Shown here: piece after piece, positions 35,998 to 44,032 of the stretch | How positions within the stretch are numbered: position 1 is the stretch's first letter | How the letters are laid out: each line of letters begins with the position of its first letter | Source: Edwardsiella anguillarum | Lineage (GTDB): Bacteria > Pseudomonadota > Gammaproteobacteria > Enterobacterales > Enterobacteriaceae | Reading direction: 5' to 3' (one strand) | DNA: 64,000 nt | Assembly (NCBI RefSeq): GCF_008801815.1 | Contig: NZ_VZOX01000021.1 | Position numbers and translations under genes: made by a program | Notes under the pieces: generated by a model | Told to the model about the DNA's origin: nothing | The model's input: the letters and a program-made list of their open reading frames with translations, nothing else | The model's database searches: none

Positions 35998-37365
35998 ATG
36001 TCTAGCGATTCTTCTCAGGTATCAGCGGCAGGGAAGTCACGGGGATCACTCGATACATTTTTTAAGATCTCGGTACGTGGTAGCAGCGTGCGCCAAGAAG
36101 TGCTCGCCGGTTTAACGACGTTTTTGGCGATGGTTTATTCGGTGATCGTGGTACCGGGCATGCTGGGCAAGGCTGGCTTTCCGCCGAGTGCGGTATTTGT
36201 GGCGACCTGTCTGGTGGCTGGCTGCGGCTCTTTGCTGATGGGGCTGTGGGCCAACCTGCCGATGGCGATTGGCTGTGCCATCTCCCTCACTGCGTTTACC
36301 GCCTTCAGCCTGGTGCTGGGGCAGCATATCAGCGTGCCGGTGGCGCTGGGCGCCGTATTCCTGATGGGTATTCTGTTTACCGCCATCTCGGTGACCGGGA
36401 TTCGAACCTGGATCCTGCGCAATCTGCCGATGGGGATTGCCCACGGCACCGGTATCGGTATCGGCCTGTTCCTGCTGCTGATCGCCGCCAACGGCGTCGG
36501 CCTGGTGGTGAAAAACCCGCTGGAGGGACTGCCGGTCGCGCTGGGCGCCTTTACCTCGTTCCCTGTGATGATGTCCCTGCTGGGGCTGGCGGTGATCTTC
36601 GGTCTGGAAAAGCTGAAGGTGCCGGGCGGCATTCTGCTGGTGATTATCGGTATCTCCATCGTCGGCCTGATCTTTGATCCCAGCGTGAAGTACCACGGTC
36701 TGGTTGCGATGCCGAGCCTGGCCGGCGCCGACGGTCAGTCCCTGATCTTTAGCCTGGATATCATGGGCGCCCTGCAGCCGGTGGTCTTGCCGAGCGTACT
36801 GGCCCTGGTGATGACCGCGGTGTTTGACGCCACCGGAACCATCCGCGCGGTGGCCGGTCAGGCGAACCTGCTGGACAAGGATGGCCAGATCATCAGCGGC
36901 GGTAAGGCGCTGACCGCGGACTCCGTCAGCTCGATCTTCTCCGGTCTGGTCGGCGCGGCGCCGGCGGCGGTGTATATCGAGTCTGCCGCCGGTACCGCGG
37001 CCGGTGGGAAAACCGGTCTGACCGCTGTGGTGGTCGGGGTGCTGTTCCTGCTGATCCTGTTCCTCTCGCCGCTCTCCTATCTGGTTCCGGGCTACGCGAC
37101 GGCGCCGGCGCTGATGTATGTCGGCCTACTGATGCTGAGCAACGTCGCCAAGCTGGACTTCAACGACTTCGTCGATGCGATGTCCGGTCTGGTGTGCGCG
37201 GTGTTTATCGTGCTGACCTGTAACATCGTGACCGGTATCATGCTCGGCTTTAGCACCCTGGTGATCGGCCGCGTATGCTCCAAAGAGTGGAACCGTCTGA
37301 ACATCGGTACCGTGGCGATCGCAGTGGTGCTGGTGGCGTTCTACGCCGGCGGCTGGGCGATTTAA
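35998..37365 (+). CDS. ghxQ: Guanine/hypoxanthine permease
   Basis: An inner-membrane purine importer of the AzgA-like branch of NCS2 transporters, 455 residues as in E. coli GhxQ, with about 12-14 hydrophobic segments. The V-F-D-A-T-G-T-I and I-E-S-A-A-G motifs are intact. It is the last gene of the purine locus in this window and supplies guanine for GuaD. A palindromic operator candidate lies just upstream and an intrinsic terminator follows. Confidence 0.93.
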   Translation: MSSDSSQVSAAGKSRGSLDTFFKISVRGSSVRQEVLAGLTTFLAMVYSVIVVPGMLGKAGFPPSAVFVATCLVAGCGSLLMGLWANLPMAIGCAISLTAFTAFSLVLGQHISVPVALGAVFLMGILFTAISVTGIRTWILRNLPMGIAHGTGIGIGLFLLLIAANGVGLVVKNPLEGLPVALGAFTSFPVMMSLLGLAVIFGLEKLKVPGGILLVIIGISIVGLIFDPSVKYHGLVAMPSLAGADGQSLIFSLDIMGALQPVVLPSVLALVMTAVFDATGTIRAVAGQANLLDKDGQIISGGKALTADSVSSIFSGLVGAAPAAVYIESAAGTAAGGKTGLTAVVVGVLFLLILFLSPLSYLVPGYATAPALMYVGLLMLSNVAKLDFNDFVDAMSGLVCAVFIVLTCNIVTGIMLGFSTLVIGRVCSKEWNRLNIGTVAIAVVLVAFYAGGWAI

Positions 37366-37388
37366 GCGGCTTTGGCATCCTCCTGTGG

Positions 37389-37410
37389 AAAAGCGCCTAC
37401 GGGCGCTTTT
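37389..37410 (+). terminator. Intrinsic terminator after ghxQ
   Basis: AAAAGCGCC (37389-37397), loop TACG-like, GGCGCTTTT (37402-37410): a perfect stem ending in TTTT. Confidence 0.82.
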
Positions 37411-37579
37411 CTGCTGTCTGGGCGGCACGAATATCAACGGCGGCGCTACCGCAGTGCATTTTCCGTGTTATCTCGGTCTTTCAGGGGATATTTCTCTTCG
37501 GCTCAAAATTCATAAGATGATATTTTATAAAGCGTTGCGTTAGTCCTGTTGGCCCTGTTGGCATTGAGTCTGAAAGAAC

Positions 37580-39226
37580 ATGGAAATATTCTTCACAATC
37601 CTGATCCTGATTTTGGTGGTATCGCTCTCCGGCGTGGTAACGCGCCTGCTGCCGTTTCAAATCCCGCTGCCGCTGATGCAGATCGCCATCGGGGCGCTGC
37701 TGGCCTGGCCCCACTTTGGCCTGCACGTGGATTTTGACCCTGAGCTGTTCCTGGTGCTGTTTATTCCGCCGTTGCTGTTTGCCGACGGTTGGAAAACCCC
37801 GACGCGGGAGTTTTTGCACCACGGTAGGGAGATCCTGGGGCTGGCGCTGGTGCTGGTGTTGATTACCGTGGTCGGCGTCGGCTACTTTCTGCACCTGCTG
37901 CTGCCGGAGGTTCCGCTGGTGGCGGCCTTTGCGCTGGCCGCCGTGCTGTCACCCACCGACGCCGTCGCGCTCGGTGGTATCGTCGGCCAGGGACGGATCC
38001 CCAAGAGCATCATGGGGGTGCTAGAGGGGGAGGCGCTGATGAACGACGCCTCCGGCCTGGTCTCCCTGAAGTTCGCTATCGCGGTGGCGATGGGTACCAT
38101 GGTGTTCACCGTCTCCGGCGCGACGCTGGAATTTCTCAAGGTGGCGCTGGGCGGTCTGCTGACCGGCGCGGCGGTCACCTGGCTGTACAGCAAGTCCCTG
38201 CGGGTGATGAGCCGCTGGGCGGGGGATGATCCGGCGACCCAGATCGTCCTTCTGATGCTGCTGCCCTTCGCTAGTTACCTGATCGCCGAACATATCGGCG
38301 TCTCCGGCATCTTGGCCGCCGTCGCGGCGGGGATGACCATCAGTCAGTCTGGGGTGATCCGCAACGCGCCGCTGACCATGCGCCTGCGCGCCAACAGCGT
38401 GTGGGCGATGCTGGAGTTCGTGTTCAATGGCATGGTGTTTATCATGCTGGGCCTGCAGCTGCCGGGGATCCTGGAAAACTCAATTATCCAGGCCGATCGC
38501 GACCCAAATATCGAAACCTGGTATCTGTTCGCCGACGTGGTGCTGGTGTATGCGCTGCTGCTGGCGCTGCGTTTCCTGTGGCTGTGGGGGATGAAGCGTA
38601 TCAGCCTGCGCTTCTTTAAGCACAACCCGCTGCAGTTCGCCTCCTACGGCATGCGCGATCTGTGGATTGCCTCGTTTGCCGGCGTTCGCGGAGCCATCAC
38701 GCTGGCCGGTGTACTCTCTATTCCGTTGTTCCTGACCGACGGTACGCCGTTCCCCGGCCGCTATCAGCTGGTGTTTCTGGCCGCCGGGGTAATTCTGTTC
38801 TCCCTGCTGGTGGGGGTGGTGGCGCTGCCGCTGCTGCTGCGCGGCGTCGAGATCACCGACGGCGTGGCCTACCGCGATGAGGAGCTGATGGCGAAGTCGG
38901 TCAGCGCCGAGGTGGCCATCGAGAGTCTGAAGAAGATGCAGGAGCGCCTTGAGGCCGACACCGAGGAGAACATCGATCCGCAACTGCTGACCGAGGTCAG
39001 CTCGCGGGTCATCGGCAGTCTGCGGCGACGGGTGATGACCAAGGAGAACGCCGACGAAATCCTGGAGGTGGAGAATCTGGAGCGCCGTTTCCGCTTAACG
39101 GCGCTGCGCGCCGAACGCGGCGAGCTGTATCACCTGCGCGCCACCCAGAAGATCAGTAACGAGACGCTGCAGAAGATGCTGCACGATCTGGATCTGCTGG
39201 AGGCGCTGCTGGTCGAAAAAAACTAA
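37580..39226 (+). CDS. yjcE: Na+/H+ antiporter of the YjcE/NhaP (CPA1) family
   Basis: An inner-membrane cation/proton exchanger, 548 residues (E. coli YjcE 549) with about 12 hydrophobic segments and a hydrophilic C-terminal tail of ~110 residues. The S-P-T-D-A-V-A-L and N-D-A-S-G-L motifs, which hold the ion-binding aspartates of CPA1 exchangers, are intact. The ribosome site is weak. The C-terminal tail is rich in Glu/Lys/Arg and probably helical and cytoplasmic. Confidence 0.9.
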   Translation: MEIFFTILILILVVSLSGVVTRLLPFQIPLPLMQIAIGALLAWPHFGLHVDFDPELFLVLFIPPLLFADGWKTPTREFLHHGREILGLALVLVLITVVGVGYFLHLLLPEVPLVAAFALAAVLSPTDAVALGGIVGQGRIPKSIMGVLEGEALMNDASGLVSLKFAIAVAMGTMVFTVSGATLEFLKVALGGLLTGAAVTWLYSKSLRVMSRWAGDDPATQIVLLMLLPFASYLIAEHIGVSGILAAVAAGMTISQSGVIRNAPLTMRLRANSVWAMLEFVFNGMVFIMLGLQLPGILENSIIQADRDPNIETWYLFADVVLVYALLLALRFLWLWGMKRISLRFFKHNPLQFASYGMRDLWIASFAGVRGAITLAGVLSIPLFLTDGTPFPGRYQLVFLAAGVILFSLLVGVVALPLLLRGVEITDGVAYRDEELMAKSVSAEVAIESLKKMQERLEADTEENIDPQLLTEVSSRVIGSLRRRVMTKENADEILEVENLERRFRLTALRAERGELYHLRATQKISNETLQKMLHDLDLLEALLVEKN

Positions 39227-39247
39227 GGGTTAGCGCTGAGCCTTCCC

Positions 39248-39278
39248 GCCCTGGACGCCTTGCGTCCGGGGCTTTTTT
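39248..39278 (+). terminator. Intrinsic terminator after yjcE
   Basis: GCCCTGGACGC (39248-39258) pairs with GCGTCCGGGGC (39262-39272), followed by six T. Confidence 0.88.
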
Positions 39279-39315
39279 ACCTCTAGGGCCCCGGCGAGAG
39301 CGGGGGAACGTGATG

Positions 39316-40257
39316 CTATGCCGTCGTCGGCGGCGTCTCGTTACCGCGCAGGGTCAGGCGCTCGGGGTGCATTTCCCCCTCCGGCCAGAACGCGCGGCAG
39401 CGGGCGATCCACGCCTGAGCGCTGTGCGACAGATAGCGGCCATGGCACCAGATCAGCCCCAGTCGCCACATGAGCGCCGGTGCGAGCGGCAGCCACAGCA
39501 GGCTGTGCGGATCGAGGCGCTGGCAGATCGGCTGCGGCAGGATAGCGATCCCCACCCCGGCCTGTACCATGGCGGCCAGAAAGTCCCACTGGCCGCTGCG
39601 CACCGCGATTTGCGGCTTCACGCCGGCGGTGGAAAAGGCCTGCATCAGCTGCTGATAGAGGGCGAAGTCCTCGTTGTACAGCAGGATGTTTTGCTGGGCC
39701 AGATCGGCTATGCTCAGGGCAGAGCGGGTCAGCCAGGGCGCCTGGCGCGGCAGCAGCACATACAGCGGGTGGCTGAACAGCGGCAGCGAGGCGATGGCTG
39801 GATCGGGCTGGGCAGAGAGGGCGGTGAGCGCCAGATCCAGCTCGCCGGAGAGCACCGCCTGCTCGACGGTCAGCCCGCCGAACTCGGCGATGTGCAGCTC
39901 GATTCCCGGGTAGCGCTGGCGGAATTCGCCGATCAGGCCGGCCATTTGGGTACCGACCATCGGTGGGATGCCCAGTTTCAGGCTCCCCTTCTTCAGGGTG
40001 CCCAAATCGTCCAGCTCGGTTCTCAGTTGGCTAAACTGATCGAGGATCATCTGCGCTCGCTGATAGACTACGCCGCCGCTGTCGGTCAGGCGCAGGCCAC
40101 GCCCCTCACGGATCAGCAGGGTACACCCCAGCTCCTCTTCCAAATTGCGCAGCATTTTGCTGATGGTCGGCTGGGTGACAAACAGCTTTTCCGCCGCTCG
40201 GGTGAAGCTCTGTTGGCGCACCACCTCAACAAAGTAACGTAACGTTCTCACGTCCAT
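39316..40257 (-). CDS. LysR-type regulator, likely CidR-like activator of cidAB
   Basis: A 313-residue LysR-family transcription factor: an N-terminal winged helix-turn-helix (residues 1-60, with S-F-T-R-A-A-E-K-L-F-V-T-Q-P-T-I-S) and a periplasmic-binding-protein-like effector domain. ATG 40257 is used because GGAG lies upstream and the family start MDVRTLRYFVEVV begins there. It is divergent from cidA/cidB, and a palindrome lies in the shared control region. CidR in Gram-positives responds to acetate; that ligand is only an analogy here. Confidence 0.85.
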   Translation of the reverse strand: MDVRTLRYFVEVVRQQSFTRAAEKLFVTQPTISKMLRNLEEELGCTLLIREGRGLRLTDSGGVVYQRAQMILDQFSQLRTELDDLGTLKKGSLKLGIPPMVGTQMAGLIGEFRQRYPGIELHIAEFGGLTVEQAVLSGELDLALTALSAQPDPAIASLPLFSHPLYVLLPRQAPWLTRSALSIADLAQQNILLYNEDFALYQQLMQAFSTAGVKPQIAVRSGQWDFLAAMVQAGVGIAILPQPICQRLDPHSLLWLPLAPALMWRLGLIWCHGRYLSHSAQAWIARCRAFWPEGEMHPERLTLRGNETPPTTA

Positions 40258-40284
40258 GCAGGACTCCGCTTTACAGGATAGGTA

Positions 40285-40305
40285 TGCCATTTATCAATGA
40301 TGGCA
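40285..40305. promoter_or_regulatory. LysR-type operator between the regulator and cidA
   Basis: TGCCAT (40285-40290) and ATGGCA (40300-40305) form an inverted repeat with a 9-base centre, containing the LysR T-N11-A geometry. It lies 28 bases before the regulator start and about 80 bases before cidA. Confidence 0.55.
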
Positions 40306-40387
40306 ATAATTTTAATTCATTTTATGCCAGGGATCCTCTTTGCCTATACTGTGCTTCTTATCACATTAATCCCCTTCTGAGGTTTGT

Positions 40388-40813
40388 ATGTCTCTGGCGT
40401 TGCGCCCCGTTATGGCGCACCTGCGCACCCACGCCCGGGTGCCGTTGCAGGTGGCGCTGTATGCGCTGCTGTTTCTCTTTTCCCAATGGCTGGTCAGCCG
40501 CTTTTCACTGCCGCTGCCGGCCAATATCATCGGTATGCTGCTGCTGTTGGCGCTGATTGCGCTGCGTATTTTGCCGCTGGCGTGGGTGAAGGCGGGCTCC
40601 CGCTGGCTGCTGGCCGAGATGCTGCTATTTTTTGTCCCGGCGGTGGTGGCAGTGGTGAACTATGCCTCGCTGCTGATGGTCGAGGGGTGGCGTATCGTGG
40701 CGGTGATCGCCCTGAGCACCCTGTTAACGCTGGGGATGACGGCGCTGGTGGTGGATAGGATCTACCGGCTGGAGCTGTGGCTACAGCGGCGCCGCGCCGG
40801 GATGGTGCGCTGA
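40388..40813 (+). CDS. cidA: CidA/LrgA-family holin-like membrane protein
   Basis: A 141-residue inner-membrane protein with four hydrophobic segments and the LrgA/CidA signature (L-P-L-P-A-N-I-I-G-M). The family is proposed to act as a holin-like pore or to help export small organic acids. GAGG precedes the ATG. Its stop overlaps the cidB start (TGATG), so the two are coupled. Confidence 0.85.
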   Translation: MSLALRPVMAHLRTHARVPLQVALYALLFLFSQWLVSRFSLPLPANIIGMLLLLALIALRILPLAWVKAGSRWLLAEMLLFFVPAVVAVVNYASLLMVEGWRIVAVIALSTLLTLGMTALVVDRIYRLELWLQRRRAGMVR

Positions 40814-41502
40814 TGAACGGTCTGGGGATCGGCATGCTGTGTCTGGCGGTGACGCTGGCGCTCTATTTCGCCAATAAACGGCTGTACCGTCGGGTTCACC
40901 GTATCTGGCTGATGCCGCTGGTGCTGACGCCGCTGCTGTTGGTGCTGCTGTTGGTTCTGGGGCATATCTCTTACCGTGATTATATGGGGGAGAATCACTG
41001 GTTACTCTGGCTCTTGGGGCCGGCGACCATCGCCTTTGCTGTGCCGGTATATGAGAACCTGGCGATTATCCGTCGTCACTGGCTGTCGCTGACGGCCGGC
41101 GTACTGACCTCGACGCTGGTGGCGGTACTCAGCTCGGTGTGGCTGGCGCGGCTGTTGACCCTGCCAGAAAGCATCCAGCGTAGCCTGGCGGTACGCTCGA
41201 TTACCACGCCGTTCGCCATTGAGGCGGCCAAGCGCCTGGGGGGGCAGCCGGATCTGGTGGCGCTGTTTGTGGTGCTGACCGGGGTGTTTGGTATGGCGGT
41301 GGGGGACATGCTGCTGCTGCGCCTCTCCGTACGTAGCGGCATGGCCAAGGGCGCCGGACTCGGCGCATCGTCCCACGGCGCCGGGACGGCCAAGGCCTAT
41401 GAGATGGGGCAGACCGAAGGCGTCGTCTCCAGCCTGGTCATGATGCTGGCCGGCGTGGTGACGGTGCTGCTTTCGCCGCTGATCGGCCGCCTACTGTGGT
41501 AG
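40813..41502 (+). CDS. cidB: CidB/LrgB-family membrane protein
   Basis: A 229-residue inner-membrane partner of CidA with about seven to eight hydrophobic segments and the LrgB core (S-I-T-T-P-F-A-I-E and S-S-H-G-A-G-T-A-K-A). ATG 40813 overlaps the cidA TGA by one base. It is the last core gene before the AT-rich secretion island. Confidence 0.86.
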   Translation: MNGLGIGMLCLAVTLALYFANKRLYRRVHRIWLMPLVLTPLLLVLLLVLGHISYRDYMGENHWLLWLLGPATIAFAVPVYENLAIIRRHWLSLTAGVLTSTLVAVLSSVWLARLLTLPESIQRSLAVRSITTPFAIEAAKRLGGQPDLVALFVVLTGVFGMAVGDMLLLRLSVRSGMAKGAGLGASSHGAGTAKAYEMGQTEGVVSSLVMMLAGVVTVLLSPLIGRLLW

Positions 41503-41525
41503 GGTATTATTGATTAAAGTAGATG

Positions 41526-41563
41526 CACTCACAGTGAATGACGATACACATATACTGTGAGTG
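41526..41563. repeat. Long inverted repeat at the island edge
   Basis: CACTCACAGT (41526-41535) and ACTGTGAGTG (41554-41563) are perfect 10-base arms around an 18-base centre. It could be a transcription stop for cidB or a protein-binding site. Confidence 0.5.
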
Positions 41564-41581
41564 TGATAGCTTATCTACCTT

Positions 41582-41604
41582 GGCCAATATACTGTATGTT
41601 GGCC
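41582..41604. terminator. Hairpin at the core/island junction
   Basis: GGCCAA (41582-41587) and TTGGCC (41599-41604) pair around an 11-base loop between cidB and the convergent sycH-like gene, followed by a pyrimidine-rich stretch. Confidence 0.45.
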
Positions 41605-41685
41605 TCCTTCTGTATTTGGGAACGGTACTTTCAATATCGATAAGGTTATAAAGGCGCTAACGCTATAAAACAGTAGCCAACCTTA

Positions 41686-42120
41686 CTAAACCAATGGTGT
41701 CCACACCTCCGCTTTGGACTCGGATTCAGTTATCTCCTCACTTTTTTGTACCATTTGCTCTATCTCTTCAGCTTTGTGGATCAGCGATAGTAATACCTGA
41801 TAAAGCTCACCCCCATCAGTATTGCTGATGCTTTGCTGATTCCATAATATAATACTCTGCATATTGTCAAGTCCGCAGCGTATCATCCTATTTGATAGCG
41901 TGAATAGATTCTCCTGTAATAATGATACTGCCAGCAATGGCGAGGAGAGTGGTGCAACCCGTAAAAACAATACGATTTCCCGTAGATCCAACGCCACAAT
42001 ATGTACGTTCCAGCGTTGATCTATTTCCAGGCTCCAGCTGGATTGATCTTCTTGGAATACTGTGTTATCCAACTCCAGTAAGGAGGCTAGTTGATGCAGT
42101 ATTGCATGAAAATGTTGCAT
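41686..42120 (-). CDS. sycH: SycH-like type III secretion chaperone
   Basis: A small acidic class I (CesT-fold) chaperone of 144 residues, cytoplasmic. The stretch L-F...I-R-C-x-L-D...L-L/I-L-W...L-x-S-L-x-x-K-A runs parallel to Yersinia SycH, and both end in L-V. It would bind the N-terminal domain of the YopH-like effector encoded just upstream on the same strand and keep it competent for export. ATG 42120 is preferred over GTG 42129; neither has a strong ribosome site. It is in the place where E. coli LEE5 has cesT. Confidence 0.82.
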   Translation of the reverse strand: MQHFHAILHQLASLLELDNTVFQEDQSSWSLEIDQRWNVHIVALDLREIVLFLRVAPLSSPLLAVSLLQENLFTLSNRMIRCGLDNMQSIILWNQQSISNTDGGELYQVLLSLIHKAEEIEQMVQKSEEITESESKAEVWTPLV

Positions 42121-42188
42121 AATTATCACATTGAGTTTGATGATTTTTTAGCGATACGCCTAGCATAGGCCCTTTGTCGCACGTTACC

Positions 42189-44000
42189 TTATGACGACAG
42201 TAAGGGACGATGTTGTTCTGTGGCGATATCCATTAAAATACCCAGCTGTTCCGGCGTTTGTACCATGACTGGATTGCGGCTAGTACGCATATCGGAAATG
42301 ATTTGTTGCAGGCTCAAAGGGGACGATTGATCCTGGGTCTGCTGCATTGCCATGGCTCCAAGAAGTTGGCCAGTACGGCCGACGCCAGCGCGACAGTGAA
42401 TGACTGGCAGCATTTTGTCGGTGTCATACTGCGCACTGCTTTTGGAATTAATGTAAACCTGTTTACGCTCTGCTGCAGTATCATTGACTAACTTGGCAAG
42501 CGCTTGAATAGCTTTGCTGTCCAATTCCGTATGATCCCCCCAGTTGGTTACATGAATCAGACTTAGGGCAATACCTCTTCCTGGTCCATCTGGTTTTATC
42601 GTCAATCGATAGCGGTCCAGTAGTATGTCATTGTCTTTGAGTAACGATTGGTTAGATGCAAGCCTTTCTGATGTCATCGTTATAGCATCATATTTTTGTT
42701 TCGGGACGCTAAAGTAATCAGGGAGTATTTTAGGATCCATCGGGTCTTTTTTTGCAAGCTCTGCTGTTCTATCGATTTCTGTGCGTGACGATAGCACTAC
42801 GAGTACTGTCGCGCGTTGTTCCATAATCATACGTAAATGTGATTCTACCTGTGTAGGAATAGGATATTGGCATGCGATAGCGCATCGTTTTCCACCAACA
42901 TCGATAAAGTTAGCGTTTAAATCTGATCTAACCTGGGTAGTTGCCCTAGAGCGAATGTCTGGGAATCGGTTTTGTGCGCTTGTCGAAAAAGAGCTAGGAT
43001 CATTTAATAGCAGTTTCTCCTGCTTTAATCGATTTTGTAACTCTTGACGAGGTGTCTGAGATATTGAATCTATATTGTGTAATTCGAGTCTAGTCGGCCG
43101 AGATATAGGGAGCTGCGGTTTTTCTGACGTTTCTGCATGAGTTCTAATTTTAGCTCGGACAGCGCTACTGGTGTCGGATGGGCGCGGAGAAGGCTGCGGG
43201 GACATGCCTGCCTGGGGGGCGTGATGTGGCTGCGAGGCCGCATGAGCTCCATGTCCTAATAAAGGGGGGCGTGGGGGAGGCGGCGGTGGCATGCCAGCCC
43301 GGGGGGCGCTATGTGGCTGCAAGGCTGCATGAGCTCCATGTCCTAATAAAGGGGGGCGTGGGGGAGGCGGCGGAGGCATGCCAGCCCGGGGGGCGTGATG
43401 TGGCTGCAAGGCCGCATGAGCTCCATGTCCTAATAAAGGGGGGCGTGGGGGAGGCGGCGGAGGCATGCCAGCCTGGGGGGCGCTATGTGGCTGCAAGGCT
43501 GCATGAGCTCCATGTCCTAATAAAGGGGGGCGTGGGGGAGGCGGCGGAGGCATGCCAGCCTGGGGAGAGGTATATGGACGCGATGCTATATGCGCCGCGT
43601 TGGCAAGCGGAGTGGGAGTTCGAGACCTGTCTGTAACGGGGGAGGATGCGGACCTAGGCGGTTGAGACTCATATGCAGCATCCAATAATAATTTTGCTAA
43701 TCCTAATGGTATAGAGGTTATGCCGGGTTTGAGCTCTGTAAATACTGCTTTGAATTTTTGTGTGGAGGTTGTGTCATGAGTGACTTTAATCATTTCATGA
43801 AACCGATATAGTTCGGTCACATTCTTCTCTGTTAATGGGGTATTAGACACGTGCTCCATTATTTGCCGTGTGAATGCTTCCTCTTGCTGTTGTTGTGATG
43901 TATTGACTGAGTACCCTGCCAGGCGACCCTTGGTTGTGTCAGGGGTCGTTGTTTGGTCTATCTGCGTTTGTACTATTTTTTGCAACTGTGTTATTTGCAT
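42189..44000 (-). CDS. yopH: YopH-like secreted protein tyrosine phosphatase with proline-rich repeats
   Basis: A predicted type III effector, 603 residues (YopH 468). Residues 1 to about 130 resemble the YopH N-terminal secretion/targeting domain. Four near-identical 29-residue repeats (150-265) plus a degenerate fifth carry a six-proline run followed by R-P-P. The C-terminal phosphatase domain matches YopH closely, with the P-loop H-C-R-A-G-V-G-R-T-G (Cys536, Arg542) and end R-P-L-L-S-S. The WPD loop reads N-W-G-D: the general-acid Asp489 is kept but the proline is glycine. In YopH this domain dephosphorylates focal-adhesion proteins in host cells. GGAGGG lies about 12 bases before the ATG; escD ends 32 bases upstream on the same strand. 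Confidence 0.9.
   Translation of the reverse strand: MQITQLQKIVQTQIDQTTTPDTTKGRLAGYSVNTSQQQQEEAFTRQIMEHVSNTPLTEKNVTELYRFHEMIKVTHDTTSTQKFKAVFTELKPGITSIPLGLAKLLLDAAYESQPPRSASSPVTDRSRTPTPLANAAHIASRPYTSPQAGMPPPPPPRPPLLGHGAHAALQPHSAPQAGMPPPPPPRPPLLGHGAHAALQPHHAPRAGMPPPPPPRPPLLGHGAHAALQPHSAPRAGMPPPPPPRPPLLGHGAHAASQPHHAPQAGMSPQPSPRPSDTSSAVRAKIRTHAETSEKPQLPISRPTRLELHNIDSISQTPRQELQNRLKQEKLLLNDPSSFSTSAQNRFPDIRSRATTQVRSDLNANFIDVGGKRCAIACQYPIPTQVESHLRMIMEQRATVLVVLSSRTEIDRTAELAKKDPMDPKILPDYFSVPKQKYDAITMTSERLASNQSLLKDNDILLDRYRLTIKPDGPGRGIALSLIHVTNWGDHTELDSKAIQALAKLVNDTAAERKQVYINSKSSAQYDTDKMLPVIHCRAGVGRTGQLLGAMAMQQTQDQSSPLSLQQIISDMRTSRNPVMVQTPEQLGILMDIATEQHRPLLSS
43206..43553 (-). repeat. Four tandem 87-bp repeats in the yopH-like gene
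   Basis: Met codons at residues 150, 179, 208, 237 and 266 recur exactly every 87 bases. The four complete units differ at only a few bases and encode PPPPPPRPPLLGHGAHAA plus a variable Q-P-H-(S/H)-A-P-(Q/R)-A-G tail. The block is GC-rich in an otherwise AT-rich gene, and such near-identity suggests recent expansion or conversion. Confidence 0.95.
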
Positions 44001-44015
44001 GAAAGTATTTCCCTC

Positions 44016-44027
44016 CAGTCTAGACTG
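44016..44027. repeat. 12-bp perfect palindrome between escD and yopH
   Basis: CAGTCTAGACTG lies 16 bases before the yopH-like start, next to the GGAGGG ribosome site. It may be an operator or an RNA hairpin controlling translation. Confidence 0.4.
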
Positions 44028-44032
44028 TACTT

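Noticed and set aside
41526..41604. CRISPR or insertion-sequence ends at the island edge
   Set aside because: Only two unrelated inverted repeats, no repeat-spacer pattern and no transposase nearby.
43178..43636. Open frame of repeated Gly/Ala-rich units opposite the yopH repeats
   Set aside because: It is the complement of the proline repeats; the yopH frame continues into a conserved phosphatase domain, so this strand is the shadow.
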